This document shows, in pieces, positions 10,278 through 25,200 of a stretch of DNA of 64,000 nucleotides (position 1 is its first letter; each line of letters starts with the position of its first letter). The stretch is from Diplolepis rosae (taxonomy: Eukaryota > Arthropoda > Insecta > Hymenoptera > Diplolepididae), in the NCBI GenBank assembly GCA_030998225.1, contig JAPYXD010000715.1, positions 7,816,501-7,880,500 on the forward strand, read 5' to 3'. A model generated the notes under the pieces. That model saw only the letters and a program-made list of their open reading frames with translations, did no database searches and was not told the origin of the DNA. A program made the translations under genes and the position numbers.

Positions 10278-13200
10278 CTAGAAAATTTAATTCGATTATC
10301 ACTATTTTAATTAATGTAGGTGAGCGATATGTGAAATTAAGACCAATTAATATTTTACATTTTGCTATCCCTTCGTTCATTTTTTTGTCGGAACTAAAAT
10401 TATTAATTTATTTTAAGATAAAAATTCATCTGTAAGGACCTATCATTATTAGAGAGCTCTTCTATAAATAGAAAACTTAAGGGTTCAAATTAATTTAAAT
10501 AAGTTTTTATTGCTTAAATTATTTTAATCTATAAAAATGTTGATAACTCTGGATAAGTTTCTTAAGAAACTTCAAGACAAGTAACTTATTAAAATTTCTA
10601 AATTGTGTAAATAATTTCCAACTATATATAGATATATATAACTTCAATTAAAAACGTGTTAAAAAATCATATTTTTCTAAAAATTTTATACAAATTAAAT
10701 TTTTTTAAAAATATATATCTTTATATATTTTATGAGTAAATTAACTTCAGATACTTTGAGATATTTTTTTTTTAATTGAAGGGTTTGCACAAAAAACCTT
10801 CTAAAGGCCTAAAACAGGATAGAAAAGAAACTATAACATTTACACGTTTGATTTTAAACCAAATACAAGAAAATTTTTGCTATGAATGATAATAAAAATT
10901 AATAATCAGCCCAAGTAAGTCTTTGTTATTATTTATAATCTAAAACAAAACGTATACACTAACTGCATTGCTATTGGACCACTTACCGTGTAAGCTATTG
11001 AAAGTAAAAATGGACTGTAAAAGTTAATAGAGCCACCCCAAATGAAGCCAAAGTTGAAAAGAAAAAAATAAGTTTGCAAATATTCTGATTTTGAAAAAAT
11101 TGTTTACCTTAACTTTAATTCTTAGCCAGAACCAGGACAATTATTTGAAAAATTTACCAGTTTTTAAGGCGAATCTTTAGGATTGTGGCTTTCATTTAAG
11201 CAGTCAAATATTTAAAAAATTTCAAGAGTTCTGGAAATTTAAATTTAGAGTTCTAGCCAGGCGATTGGCGGATGTTGCTTTTGATCTCCAGACGCTCTGT
11301 GAGGAATATGTTTGGCGAGCCAGAGCCGACACGGAAGCCAGTTATTTATAATTATAGAATTTATACTTTAAAATAAATAATAGAAATTACGAGCAAATTA
11401 TTTTGGATAAGGAGAATGGAAAAAATCAATTTTAACATAATAAATGTTTATTTTTGAACTTTCAATGGATATAAACTGGTGTGCAGAAGGCGCCTGGCAC
11501 TTGTTTTTAAGCATTCAAATAAAAGCTTCTAATTTATAAAATACCTAACAATGATTTTTTTTTTTCAAAATAACATGAAAGGCAACGTTTTAAACATATT
11601 TTGATAGATTTTTTCTTGATACTATTAAAGTTAAAATTTAGAAAAACAAAGTTGTGAGAATACAAAGGATTCTCATACTTGAAAAATGGATTTTAAAAAT
11701 TATAAAATATGATACTATAAAAAAAATACAAAATATCATTAAAAAATACAATAAAATTATTTTCATAAATAATTTCAAAAAATTTGAAGTTTTACAACTT
11801 TTTTGTTCTGAGCTCAGATTTTTGTTGCATTCCAGAAAACATGATTACAATTTACTTGTTAAATTACTGACATTCTACGTAAATCTCATTTTAAAATGAG
11901 TCAAGAAAAGTTAAAAAGTATTCATTATTTCAAGAGTTATTCAAAATTTAAAAAAGCTTTGAATTTTTCCTTTTTTAAGTAAGAGAGGGGATACGCGTTG
12001 CCATGCGCTGCGTTTAATTGAACACGAAATTTAAAAATCACAGTTCCTCGAGTAATAATAATAATATCAAGTTGATTCTTTCGTAGAAATTTTCGTCAGT
12101 TTTTGCCGCTTCTTACGAATCTAGTCGCATGATTTATTTCGTAGAACTTCAATAAACAATGAACGAAGCTTTTACAAATTTAAGCTAAAAAAATTTTAGG
12201 ACAGCATGAATCGGGAATTTTACTCCTTGTTCGGCACAATTTTCTTCGTAGAGCGGCAAACACTCTTTAAAAATGAAAAATTCGGTTCAAAAACATTGTT
12301 TTTATGCTATGAATACTGTCGCTTGAAATCACATGATGTTTTTACGCTCTTAATTACAATTTCAATAATATGAAAATAACTATTTTTCAAGCAAAGCAAT
12401 AGAATGTCATTGCTGCAAAAATAATCCGATCGAGCTGAATTTTTGTTCCGTTATTACTAAATGTATGAGGAATAAAGCGATATTTTTGATTCTGGTCAAT
12501 ATGTAAATTTATAGCGAAGTTTTTGAACTAAAAGTTATGAAAATTTTGATTGTCAATGAAAAATTGAAGTTTTACCGAATCGACAATAATATTGATATCG
12601 GCAGAAGCAGCAAAGACTCGTGGAAATATCTGTGCAAATATTAACTCAATCTGATCATCATTACTCGAGAAACCGCGATTTCAAAATTTTGTGTTCAATT
12701 AAACGCAGCACATGGCAACGCGTATCCCCTCTCTTACCTACTAGGCAATTTCAGTTCACGCGCTCAGACCTTTATGTTTTCCGGAGGCTCAAATGCAGAA
12801 TTTTGTTACCTCCCATATTATTTTGAGAAAAAATCCATTGTTAGGTATTTTATAAATTCGAAGCTTTTATGTGAATGGTTACAAAGAAGTGCCCGGCAAC
12901 TTTTGCACAGCAGTGTATATATATGCTAGTGATAAAGACAAAGGGGTAATTTTATGAGGAGTCAAAAGTTTCAAGTATGTATTCATATTTCGAAACTTTT
13001 TATAATAATTTATCTTTTTTTAACAAAAATTTTTTAAATATTTTTTAGTCCTTCTTTATCCATGTAAAAAGTGAAACAGGGATTTATCCCAGCTTAAGCG
13101 GGCCTTTTACGTTTTAGGGTCGAAAAAATTGATTACTCTTGAGAATTTACTGGATAGGAACTATTAAAGTTACACTTACGAAATTGATTACACACATAAA

Positions 13201-16200
13201 AGATGCTCTGTTAATCTAAGAAATTCAATTAGAACCGAAAAAAATCTGAAAAACCTTGAATTCGTTATTTACGAAATTAAGTTTCAACTCTATAAATTCT
13301 ATTAGATTTTATTTCTAAAAAAATTTCTTTATATAATTAATTTCCATAATTCAAGTATTGTTTCTTGTATTAAATATTGTTGATGTTCTTAGTTGGCTTT
13401 GTTGTAAATTTAGTTATTTAGACCAATTTTATAGTTTCACACGTGCAATTCTTTTATATCATTTTTTACCACAATGTTCATCGGTTAAACGTGCAAATTT
13501 TTTTAAGTATCTTCCTTTGTATTTTTTATAGAAATAAATTTTCACTGATGAGAACTCCAAATCTGAGTCGAAACGTTTGAAAATATGAAACTTTGGGTTA
13601 CATTTTTTCTGGACCCTAAAGCCAACTAAGAACATCAACGATAATTAATATTGTTTTTTATTATAAAAAAAAAAACATACAATCCTAAGAAATAAAAAAA
13701 TTATCCTTCATTTTAAGTAGCGCTATTAACTTTTAAAGTCAAATCTCATTTTTTAATAGCTCTCACGATAAGTGTTCCGATAGCAATGGACGGTAGTGTA
13801 TACCAATTTGAGAGATTAATAATTATTTTTGTAGTAGCAATTTCGGTTATTGGTCGAAAGTAATTCCCACCATTTTCATTAGAATTAGATGACTTTTCCT
13901 AAAGAATTTATTTTACCGTAACTCATTAGTAAAATATTTCTAGAGTATTCTATTTTTATTTTGAATTGAAAATTCGATATTCAAGAACTTTCTTTGCATG
14001 TTCTATAAAGTTGGCAAAATTTACTTTTATGTCAAATTCAACAAATTCTTTAAAATGTGAATAACATTTCGATACTTTTTTCAAATGGCCTAATTAATAA
14101 ATTACCATTTTCGTCAAAGCCATTTCGACGCTTCCAACTCTAAGAGTATTCCACTCCTGAACAATTTTACTGAACTCATCCCTATAGTAATACTGTTTGA
14201 CTTCATCGATATAATTATCAGTAATAATTCCTTCAATACTGTCACTAAAAGTCATTGTGATCAACTCATCGTGTTCTGCAATTGTCAACTTTAGAAATTG
14301 ATCGGAAGTTAAATCCCTTACTGGCTTGTTTTTTAAATACTTCATACTATAAACTGGATGATTCTCATCGATTTCTTTTATCCCTTTCTTTGTAGCACGA
14401 ACTGAAAACGTTGCTCTTTCCATATAAAAATTTCTTACAGTTTTTCTTACGAGTGGTTCGCACGATAATTGAATTGCCACCATAAATTGAGCAGCTTTCA
14501 GAACTTTCTCTGGGGTCGTGAACTGTTTTCCACAGAATTTTCTTGCAACTGTCAACGGATCTAATCGTTCTTGAATCACTTCATTGCGAAGGCAATTATT
14601 GTGAAGGTTCTCTGCAAAATCCTCAGGTGGAAGACCAAACTTTTTAATCAAAGAATCTAGACGAGCCTTTTTACAAATGGAATATGGATCGCATCTCTCG
14701 AGTTGTTCGATAGATTTATTCGAATCTTGATCCTCTTGTTCTCCTACATCTTCATATGGAGACACTTCTCCGTTTCCTTCAGGTTCTTCGATAAATTGCT
14801 GTCTCTTTAATTTTTTCTCTTTTTCCTGTGCTTTACGTTTTTTTCGAAGCAAAACCTTCTCCATAGCTAAGATATCATGATTATAATATAACTTAAAATG
14901 GCAGTAAATATCATAAATTTCCTCACTGGTTTTAGCATTTTTTACCCTCTCAATATCGTCTTCCTTTATGACTCTCATATTGTCTGGGAGAGCAGAGTCC
15001 GCGTATTTTACAATTTCGTCCAATTGATAATTTCTTATTTTCTCAAACAGTTGCAGTAAGTGTTCTTTTATTTGCTGAAGTATGCTCCATTTTGCGTCGA
15101 ATTTGTAGACTTTCCATAAGTCGTTGATATCTAGCTCGGGTAAAACATGTTCTTTTCTGTAAAAAGCAATAAAAGGCACTTCGAAATGTTGGTTTCTTAT
15201 CAAATCTAGAGCCTTCTTTATCTTGACAATGGTATGAGGCCCATTTTTAATTTTATCCCTTGCTCTTTTCTTTGCTTCTTCAGTAAAATGAAGTTCTTGA
15301 ACAGAAATAGTTCGTTTGCAAAACGCCTGTTCATAGATCCATCTGGCTTCGAGATCCAATTCCGATGAACCTTCTGATACTGGTCTTACTGGTACTGAAC
15401 GAAGCTGCATTCGTTCCGGAATGTCAGTGATGTAAATCTAAAACATTAATTGACATTCATTTTTTTCATATTAAAGTTTAAATGAATACACTACCGCCAA
15501 AAGGTATCAGACCAGTTAGCAAGCAACCTATATAAAGTACATACATTATATTTATTGTTCAATCGTGCTAATGTTGTCATGTAATCAATTAGACACAGCG
15601 CTATGGACTAATTGCTGGAAATCATTTATAGCAGCGTGAACAATGTTCTTCTCTCCACGTGGGTATTAATTTATCACGTGAGAAAAACAAAAAAATCCAA
15701 TTTTGACGAAATTTCGTATCTCAACTCTAACCACTAGAAGAAGGTAGGAAAATTAATGTTTAGTGAAACAAACGTCTCCCACGAAAGCGCCCATTAGACA
15801 CTTTGGCCTTGCCTCGGCGGTTGAAGCACTTATCGAGACAGTGAACCAGGCGATCAATGATATAATCGTCGCTCAAATTTTGCACGCTCGCACGAAAAAA
15901 TTGATATTTTGTGAACCCGTGAAGATTTTTCGAAGTTTGATGGCTTAAATGAAAGCCATAGTCCAAAAGATGACTTCTGCAAAGTATCCAATTTTTCAAT
16001 TCAATTTTCAAACTAATTTTCCTACATTCTTCCAGTGATTAAAGTTGAGATACGAAATTCCATCAAAATCGGATTATTGTTTTTGTCTTTCTCACGTGAT
16101 AAGTCAATACCCAGGAGACTACATATATTCAACTAGGGATTTTTTAACGCACAATTTAATAAGCTTTCCAATGGTTTTTTAAAAATAATTTTTATCTTTA

Positions 16201-19200
16201 TTCTGGATGGCGATATCATCTTTCAAAGTCAACACTAATTTGTTATAGGCCGTGCGCTAATTGGTCCGATATCTTCTGGCGGTAGTGTAGGTACATAACT
16301 ATTGGATTCATCAAAAACTTATAATTTGTTTTAGAAGGTCCCCACCTGTGTGATGGCCGTATTTCGAGCGCTTTTTTAGAATTATCGTTTTTTTTGAGAG
16401 AACTACCAAAGATTTTTTAACAAATTTTAGGTCATTTAAAGGGGTTATTCTTCTATTTTACACAGTAATTTTGTCACTAGTGCTATCTGATATTCTCGAA
16501 CTTTAAAGGTGTTTTTCTCGAAACTATGTTTTCAAAATAGGTGTGCATGATTGTGAAAAATTTATTGAACGGATCAAGTTGGAATTTTAACTAAACAATC
16601 TACAAACATAACTCGAGGTCCTGATGTAGCGGATTTTGGGAATTTCAATTTTTGGCATTTTTTACAGCTGATGTCACGAAAAAAATCATGCAAAATATCA
16701 ATTTTCGGAAAAAAGACCGACATTTTGTACACTTTCAGTATTTCGAAAAACCCCTACGTAAATATCTCGACGACTCAACTACAAATAACCCAATTTTTTG
16801 GATTTTTGTTTCAGACAACTGGTCCGGGCACTATCGTATGCACCGTTGGGCATTTCGATTTTGAGATCATGTTCCAACGCCTGTAGGATAATATATATCA
16901 AATAACATTTCTAAAAAAGCGCTCAAAAAACGCCCTTCACACAGATTGACCCCCTCAATTTAAATTGTAATTTTCAAAATTAAATTTAAAGAATTCAAAA
17001 TCTTTCGTGGAAAAATAGATGCTGTCAAGATTCGAGCCTGGGTCTTTCGATTGCCGGTCAACTGTTCTAACAAACTGAGCTACATGAGTGTCCGACATCT
17101 CTCATTCCACAGGAAGACCTCACTATATCGCTTTTCGGCATAGCTCAACGGCTTTAATAATTTTAAATTAGAAGGTTAAATTAAAATTTTTGCCACTGTC
17201 TACATTATCGGAATATCACTAGACAGGTGCACAGTTGAAAGCGTTTTTTTGCCACAGAAAGATTTCAAATTCTTCAAATTTAAATTTAATTTGCATTATT
17301 GCGGTATAAGAGTTTGAAACTGTCTACGAGAACATATGTACCACACATATACTGCGCTCACATGCAAATTATGTGAGTTTTACGGTCTCTCCATAATAGG
17401 ACGACATAGACATTGGCTTATGTCGGACGAAAGTCGTACATCGTATTTGAACGTGTACGCATCATGGTATTGGTGGTATCTCGCATCTAAGTACGACGTA
17501 GGACTTGCGTCCAACATAAGCAATTGTCTATTTCGTCCTATTGTGGAGAGATCTTCAAGCATTAGCCACAAGATAACTCATTGTAAACATTAGAGGGTCA
17601 GTGTTCCAAACGCTTGAGTTTCACTCGCACCAGTTATTTCTCTCCATGCAGTGATCCTCCAATAATGTAGACAGTGACAAAAGATTCGAATTCAACCTTC
17701 TAATAAAATACAGTAAATGAATTTTATGTTTTCAGTAAAATAGAATGAGGAAATGCCAGTTCCGTTCCAGCTTTCACAAGAACAAGAACTGCTGAAGCTG
17801 TCAACTTGTGCGTTATCCAGCACAACCCTAACATTAATTCACAATTCAGCTCATATTTCCGGAACCAATAGTAATTTTTTGAGTCTTTCAAACTGAAATT
17901 AAGGATCGAATTCTGAAGATTATGGTCACAAAGTTTCAAATTTTTCCTAAAATTTACTTAGCTCTGGGACCAATCCGAAGTCAAGGAAAAAAATTCCGGA
18001 AAATTCAGATTTTTCAAAAGAATTTTCTATTATGATATCTTATTAACTTATTTCAGTTTAATTTAAATTGTGCTCATTTTCTTTGTTTCACAGGCTTTAC
18101 AATTCTTTTTTTTTTCGCGAAAATATCACCACTTAAAGACAGGGCGGCTTTCTAGTAGTCCTCTCGTTTCATGTGCACATGTTGAATGGCGGTAATGTGT
18201 ATTAAGTGGAAAATATCGTACTGTCAAATTTTTTTACAGCGTATCACAGAAATCATTACATCAAAGGTATTAAACTGTGAGAGAATAAAATGAAATATTT
18301 TGCTTGTAATAATTCAACGAGTAAAATTTTTTTTTTAAATACCTCATTATCTATATCCATAAAATTTCTACATTTGAGTCTACTGGTTTCATAAATTTTG
18401 AAGATGGTCTTCATAGTGGATTCCTTTTGGCATCTTTCGAGCCTACCAGGTTTCTCGGTATCCCCAGCATATTTTAGTTGCTCCTCTATGTTATCATCTT
18501 TTTCGTTTTCATCTTTCACGTATTTTCCAAATATTTCACCGACAAAGTCGATCCCAAAAATTTCTTTTGCTTCTTGTAAGGCTCTACAAAAAAATCACTT
18601 ATATAAAAGCTACAAAAGCTAACTTTGTAAATACGAGTACATGATATGGAAAAAAAGGTTGCCTACTCATCAGTAAAAATATCATCCATTATTGTTGGTA
18701 CATTCATTAGTTTGCTTTTTTCCTTAACAACGAAACCATCAGTAATTGAATCACCTTCTTGCATTACGTTTCTCTCAATATGGTTGCTCAATACGGTTTC
18801 ATCCTCGACCTTTTCATAAAAATGTATGTATAAAATTGAAAGAATACAAAGAATCTTTTTTCTTTTGATTAAACCTTTTGATAATCTGTACTTATATTAC
18901 ATATTTTCTTATAATCTTTAATATTTTACGCATGTATTGTAGACGCCGTGCTATTATGCTTATAAGATCGTTAAGCAAAATAGTATATTGCATACAATTC
19001 CTTACATGTTTCACACGATATTTTCTATAATAAATGTAAAAATATGCGATTTACCGTGCATGCATGTAGATCGTGCAAAACGAGATTCATCATTTTGAGT
19101 TATGGTTGTCAAAATTGATTCGACAACTAGAATTGATTTTCAATTTTTTCTATTCAGAAAAATAACTCAAGTTCTCAAAGTTTATCATGGCGGTATTTGG

Positions 19201-22200
19201 AAGAGAGTATGAAATGTAATTTTTTGCTTGAAGTGTGTTTTTGCAACAGTGGTAAATATTATTTCTCGAACTGACGTAAAGTTGTTCATTTTCTGCACGC
19301 TCTACATACGCAAAAAGTAGCACATCTCATGCACGTGTTATAAAAAAATAATTAATAAGATAAACGAAGGATGCATACATCTTGGACTTGAAGTTCACTT
19401 TCCTCTTCAGGTTCTGTTTTCATTCTGAGGACTCTTCTGAAACGTTCCTAAAAAAATATTTTATTCAATAACTGACATTAAATGGAATTATGAGAAATTA
19501 AAATTTTAATTTATAACACATGAATAAAATAATGAATCATCCTGATAACTTTAGTTACCAAGTTCTCTTTGAAATGTTTGCAGTCTTCTGTATCTAACGA
19601 TCCAAGAGAGATTTCATCTTCACTCTTTTGGCGTTTCTTAATTTCTTTGGAATCTTCACCATCGTCACTTTCTTCACCGTATTGGAGAACAAGATCTAAT
19701 TTTTGTTTATGAAATATGAAAAATACACTGAGTTAATAATCGCTTTTGCATTTTATAATCACTTTTCAGTTAACTGTACTTTTATAATTGAGTGGCCTGA
19801 TATCAAAGATTTAAAAAGGATATAAAAAATACGGTATAGAACAGTTTTATCAATTTGCAGTACTACTTTAGTATAAATTTCAATTCATTCATAAAATCAA
19901 TAATTAGTAGGGAAAATATCAAACCATGTATGAAACTGCAAAAATTAAACAATACGATTACTTTAGATACATTTTCACCAAAAGCAATACTCTTCAAGTG
20001 GAGTTTCATGAAGGCGTTAAAACGAAAGCACGAAGCGGAAAATTATAAAAGAAAAAGACAGAAATGGATATGTGTATCTTTTTTACTCTTATAATTTTCT
20101 GTTCTACGCTTTCGGGTTTACGCTTCCATAGGATAGCACCATCAGTTTTTATGGAAGCTTGTATTCGCCACCTGCCACAGTGTCGCTAGTTGTTGGTCTA
20201 TGCAGTCTAAGCGGCTTGTATAGTTGTATTCGCCAGTTCGCCACTCCCGACAGTGCCAAGTTTCTTCGGCCCTTGCGACTGTGTCGGAGGTGAATTTTGC
20301 TTATGCCACCTACATGGTACATGTTTTGTAGTGATGTGAAGCAAGGTAATTTAATTTTTCCATATATTACTTATTCTTAAGTTAAAGATTATTGTCAAAG
20401 ATAAGTCTAATTAACTTTACGACAATTACTGATATATAAGATAAGTAATACAAAAATACTTGAACATAAAAAGCAAGAATGATACCATATAACCTCTTTT
20501 TGAAAAATATGTTCGGTATAACTGAGTAACTTTTAAATTAACATGTTAAGAATTTTATAATACCTATCAAAGAAATTGTTTGATAGGTTTTGTTTGCATA
20601 AAAATTTTTCCGCATGAGCAAAATCCACCTCTGACACAGTCGCAAGTGCCGAAGCGACCAACAAAAACTTGCGATTGTGTCGGAAGGGCCGAAGAAACTT
20701 GGGACATTATTGTACAAGTACAAAAAGTTTTTTTTCACTTTATACAGAAGCAAAACTTTGAACGTGTTTTTCTCAAAACTATATTTTTTGGCCTTGCGGA
20801 AGTAATTTAAGCCAGACGAGTTGAGCAATGGCCACGAAATTTTTAACAGTCGTGTATCAAGGGCTTAGCTATGGCTCGTACTAGAATCTTCAAAAAATAT
20901 CAACAATTTTTCATTTTACATAACAATTTGTATCGAAAAAAGTGGGGAAAAATCGAGTTTTTCATTCAAAATCGCATAATTTTTTCATTTTTCATTTTTT
21001 TTTTCGAAATCCTAGTACCGGCCAAAGACAAAAGTATACAAACTAAGAATATATTTCATTTTCGTGTTTTAGGTCATCTGAAACAGCGGCAGGACTTCCG
21101 AGAGTGGAAAAAATTCGTTCGGCGCGCCGCCATTGCTTAATGCCCCTACCCCCATCCCCCTTGAATATTTCTACTAAAAACTTTTTGTACTTGTACAATA
21201 AACTTGTACCTACAACTGAAAAAAAATTTCAAGTGTCTATCTTAAATACGTTCCCCAAAAAAAATTTCTAAAAAAAGCACGTTTTTTCGGCCGAACAAAG
21301 TAGAAACCCCCCTTAATAAAATAAAGCTAGGTCTTCATGGGCATGAAAATGCTTAATACGCTCAGTGCACAACAAAATGAAGTTAGCTGTTGATGGAATT
21401 AAAAATTCCTAATTTCACCGAGGAAATCTTGTGTCTAATATTTGTCCTACATTGGCTTACTAATGACCGAAAAGAAAAAGCACAGCATGCCAAGGTTGTA
21501 ATTCAAGCAGCAGAGATCTAAACCACTAATATTCTAACGGCTGGCAGTGATAAACGATAGGCATATGGACGGACAGGCAGATTTACGTCCGACCGTCATA
21601 CAAGAAATCTAAGCAATTTATATCTAAGATATTTTGCTGTCTCAGGATAAAAATACTTACTCCAAACCGAATTTCAGCGCCTCTGCTGGACGGGATCTGA
21701 TATGTTTTTCGGCTTTTTCACATACACATAACAACCAATTTTTGTATTGACGTTTTCGTGACTTTTCGGTTTACGTTTTATTTGAAAATGAGTATTACAT
21801 GAAGTGCTTTATTCTTAGCTGTGACTACCACTGATATTAAATCTAAGTTTCGGAAGAATTGGTGGAAAAGCCATTTTTTTCGTGGACCGAGGACGGTAAG
21901 TAATTCTAACCTGAGTTGTAATATTTGTTTGTAACTATAATCTTTGATGCAGATTTTGTCTAACTTTTATTGAAATTAAATTTATAATTAAGTAGTTAAA
22001 CATGTGTGTAATGAATGACATTTCTTTATTTTCGTGTAGTTTTTCTATGCATTGGATTACATTTTTTTTATAAATAAAACTTATTTCAATATATTTCTCT
22101 GGCAGAAAGAAAAGCTTCAAATTTGGCAGAGTGCAATATCTGCATCCATGTGTAAGCCAAGAAATAAGTTACTAAAAAGTACTGATTTCATGCAATGATT

Positions 22201-25200
22201 CTTAAGAGCTTTTAAATATCTGATGCTTTCTGCATTTACTGCTCCTTTTAAGTTTTCCCAATTTAACACCCATATCTGCAAATGGAAAGCATACAAATAA
22301 ATTTAACATTGATTTTTATAATCCACTGAATCCCCGAGACCAATATATTTTTAAATCTATTATAAGAACATACATTACGTATGTTTTAACAAATTGAATC
22401 TAAAAATGACGTTTCAAATTAAAAACAAAGAGAAGAACTTTTTGAATCAAACGTATTTTACACAACTATTGACCGCATTTATAGCCAAACATATACAATT
22501 TTTATAGACAGATACTTACTTTCTTTTATTCTTCGGCTTTTTACACTTTCACTATTGAGCTCTTCTCTTTCTTATTTAATTGTTATCCTTTTTATTTTAT
22601 ACAGTAATATAAGAGATTCCTAACCTCGCTCTGTCACACAAACTTCTATTATTAATGCGCAGTGCGGCTGCAGTGACGCTGAAATTTGGTGCAGAAAAAT
22701 TGATTCATTTTGCGATTCCACGAATTATTCCAGAAAACTCGGACGTGACCAATGCACTGATCTCTATAATACACTGGATGGAGAATCAATGCAAAGTCGT
22801 GTGCTCCATTGAAGGCTGAACCGCCATATTTACTTAGGTTGATTACAAAGAATGTTGCGGTAAATTCAAATATAGTAAAAAGGGAAAAGTGTAAATATTA
22901 CAGAAACAATATGAAATCCACGCTTTTTTACCGGTATTAGTATTGGTAGTATACATAATTAAACTAATGAAATGAAATTTATTAAATAATACTAAAATGT
23001 AACTCGGTAATATTTATTATTATGATATATAAAGTTGTATATATTTAAATGGGCATATGTATTTATTTATTAACTATAATTAAATATAAATTTATTATAA
23101 ATTTATAAAATATAGATTATAGAATTCAACAATTAAACGTACCTTGGAGTAGTGTAAAAATTATCTCACGTTCTGAACGTGAACTATTAATAATAGTCAC
23201 ATATAATAACTATTTTTAGTATAAATTAATTCGCGTTTCATAATTCAACCCTTATGTACCTGTATATAAACGGTTTTAAAAACTGAAAAAAGCTCCATCC
23301 CTTTCTGTTTTAAAAAATGTTGAATTACTCGATCTTCTTGGCGTATTTCATCATACATTTAAATTGCTCAGGAGTAATAAGTTGCTCCAACTGAAAGAAG
23401 TTATAGAAATAATTTTAAATATATACAAAAATTATAAACTATTGTATTTTGGTCGTTTACGAACATTTTAATTTATTAGAAAATAATAAAATTGGAAAAG
23501 AAACAAACCCTAAAATATAATTAATACTGAATGCAGATATTACATAAAAATTAAGTATGTACATGCTGTGACTAGTATGTTACTAAATAATAGAATCCAA
23601 TTCTATAAAGACCAGGTATGTTAAGTTGACGTAACCACATCGCCCAATCGAGTCCCCACCTATATCAGAATTAAAGGCTCATTTAAGGCTAATTTAATGC
23701 CATATTGCTGAATTTAATGCTCCTTTATTTTTTAAAAAAACAATGGGTTCCGCTGGCTTAACGTTAAGTTGACGTAACCACACGTTAAAATAACATTTAA
23801 ACAGGTTAAGGCCTATACCAGAATTGAAGGCTCATTTAGGGCTCTCGAACTACCCCATTGCTGAATTTAATGCTCCATTATTTTTTAAAAAAACAATGGG
23901 TTCCGCTGGCTTAACGTTAAGTTGACGTAACCACACGTTAAAATAACATTTAAACAAGTTATCGCCGATACCAGAATTCAAGGCTCATTTAGGGCTCTCG
24001 AAATACCCCATTGCTGAATTTAATGCTCCGTTTTTTAGAAAAAAAACAATGGGTTCCGCTGGCTTAACGTTAAGTTGACGTAACCACACGTTAAAATAAC
24101 ATTTAAATAAGTTATCGCCGATACTAGAATTCAAGGCTCATTTAGGGCTCTCGAAATACCCCATTGCTGAATTTAATGCTCCGTTATTTAGAAAAAAAAC
24201 AATGGGTTCCGCTGGCTTAACGTTAAGTTGACGTAACCACAGGTTATAATAACAATTAAACAAGTTATCACCTATACCAGAATTTAAGGCTCATTTAGGG
24301 CTCTCGAAATACCCCATTGCTGAATTTAATGCTCCGTTATTTAGAAAAAAAAACAATGGGTTCTGCTGGCTTGACGTTAAGTTGACGTAACCACAGGTTA
24401 TAATAACAATTAAACAAGTTATCACCTATACCAGAATTCAAGGCTCATTTAGGGCTCTCGAAATACCCCATTGCTGAATTTAATGCTCCGTTATTTAGAA
24501 AAAAAACAATGGGTTCCGCTGGCTTAACGTTAAGTTGACGTAACCACAGGTTTAAATAACAGTTAAACAAGTTATCGCCGATACCAGAATTCAAGGCTCA
24601 TTTAGGGCTCTCGAAATACCCCATTGCTGAATTTAATGCTCCGTTATTTAGAAAAAAAACAATGGGTTCCGATGGCTTAACGTTAAGTTGACGTAACCAC
24701 ACGTTAAAATAACATTTAAATAAGTTATCGCCGATACCAGAATTCAAGGCTCATTTAGGGCTCTCGAAATACCCCATTGCTGAATTTAATGCTCCGTTAT
24801 TTAGAAAAAAAACAATGAGTTCCGCTGGCTTAACGTTAAGTTGACGTAACCACAGGTTATAATAACAATTAAACAAGTTATCACCTATACCAGAATTCAA
24901 GGCTCATTTAGGGCTCTCGAAATACCCCATTGCTGAATTTAATGCTCCGTTATTTAGAAAAAAAACAATGGGTTCCGCTGGCTTAACGATAAGTTGACGT
25001 AACTGCGGGTTATAATAACAATTAAATAAGTTATCACCTATACCAGAATTTAAGGCTCATTTAGGGCTCTCGAAATACCCTGTCCAATATTTCAATTTTA
25101 CTTTTTTAAACAACATTTGTTTAAACAACTAATGTTACAAACAGCTCCTTGAAAAATTAAATGTTTATTAGATCGATTTTGAGAAGACAATCATGCATGT

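Larger units (their letters stand above)
10278..14105 (-). other. SPT6 intron 7 (3,828 bp), transposon-filled
   Basis: The donor is ATG|GTAATT at 14106/14105 and the acceptor CTAG at 10278. Both sides lie in conserved protein (ALTKM then VIPNLKKEL), so the junction is secure. The intron holds a nested foldback pair (11475-12915, with 11978-12740 inside) and the 13377-13641 inverted repeat with a hammerhead-like motif. The stretches 10283-11470 and 13642-14095 are plain AT-rich DNA. Confidence 0.85.
15438..18342 (-). other. SPT6 intron 6 (2,905 bp), transposon-filled
   Basis: The donor is GATAATGAG|GTATTT at 18343/18342 and the acceptor TTTTAG at 15438. The conserved DNE-I...DIPERMQLRS reading across the gap supports it. 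The contents are listed separately: a Tc1-like MITE, a second MITE, a tRNA-like segment, and a third MITE. The stretch 17705-18342 shows no repeat or gene. Confidence 0.85.

Noticed and set aside
15760..16011. Opposed open frames in the 15.5-16.3 kb MITE
   Set aside because: A palindromic element gives mirrored frames on both strands; no conserved motif.
17336..17593. Opposed frames around 17.4-17.6 kb
   Set aside because: Produced by the internal palindrome of the MITE.
21813..21900. Exon-like stretch on the plus strand (CTTAG...GGTAAGT)
   Set aside because: Open for only ~26 codons, no homology recognised, no partner exons; it lies antisense in SPT6 intron 2 and is probably chance.
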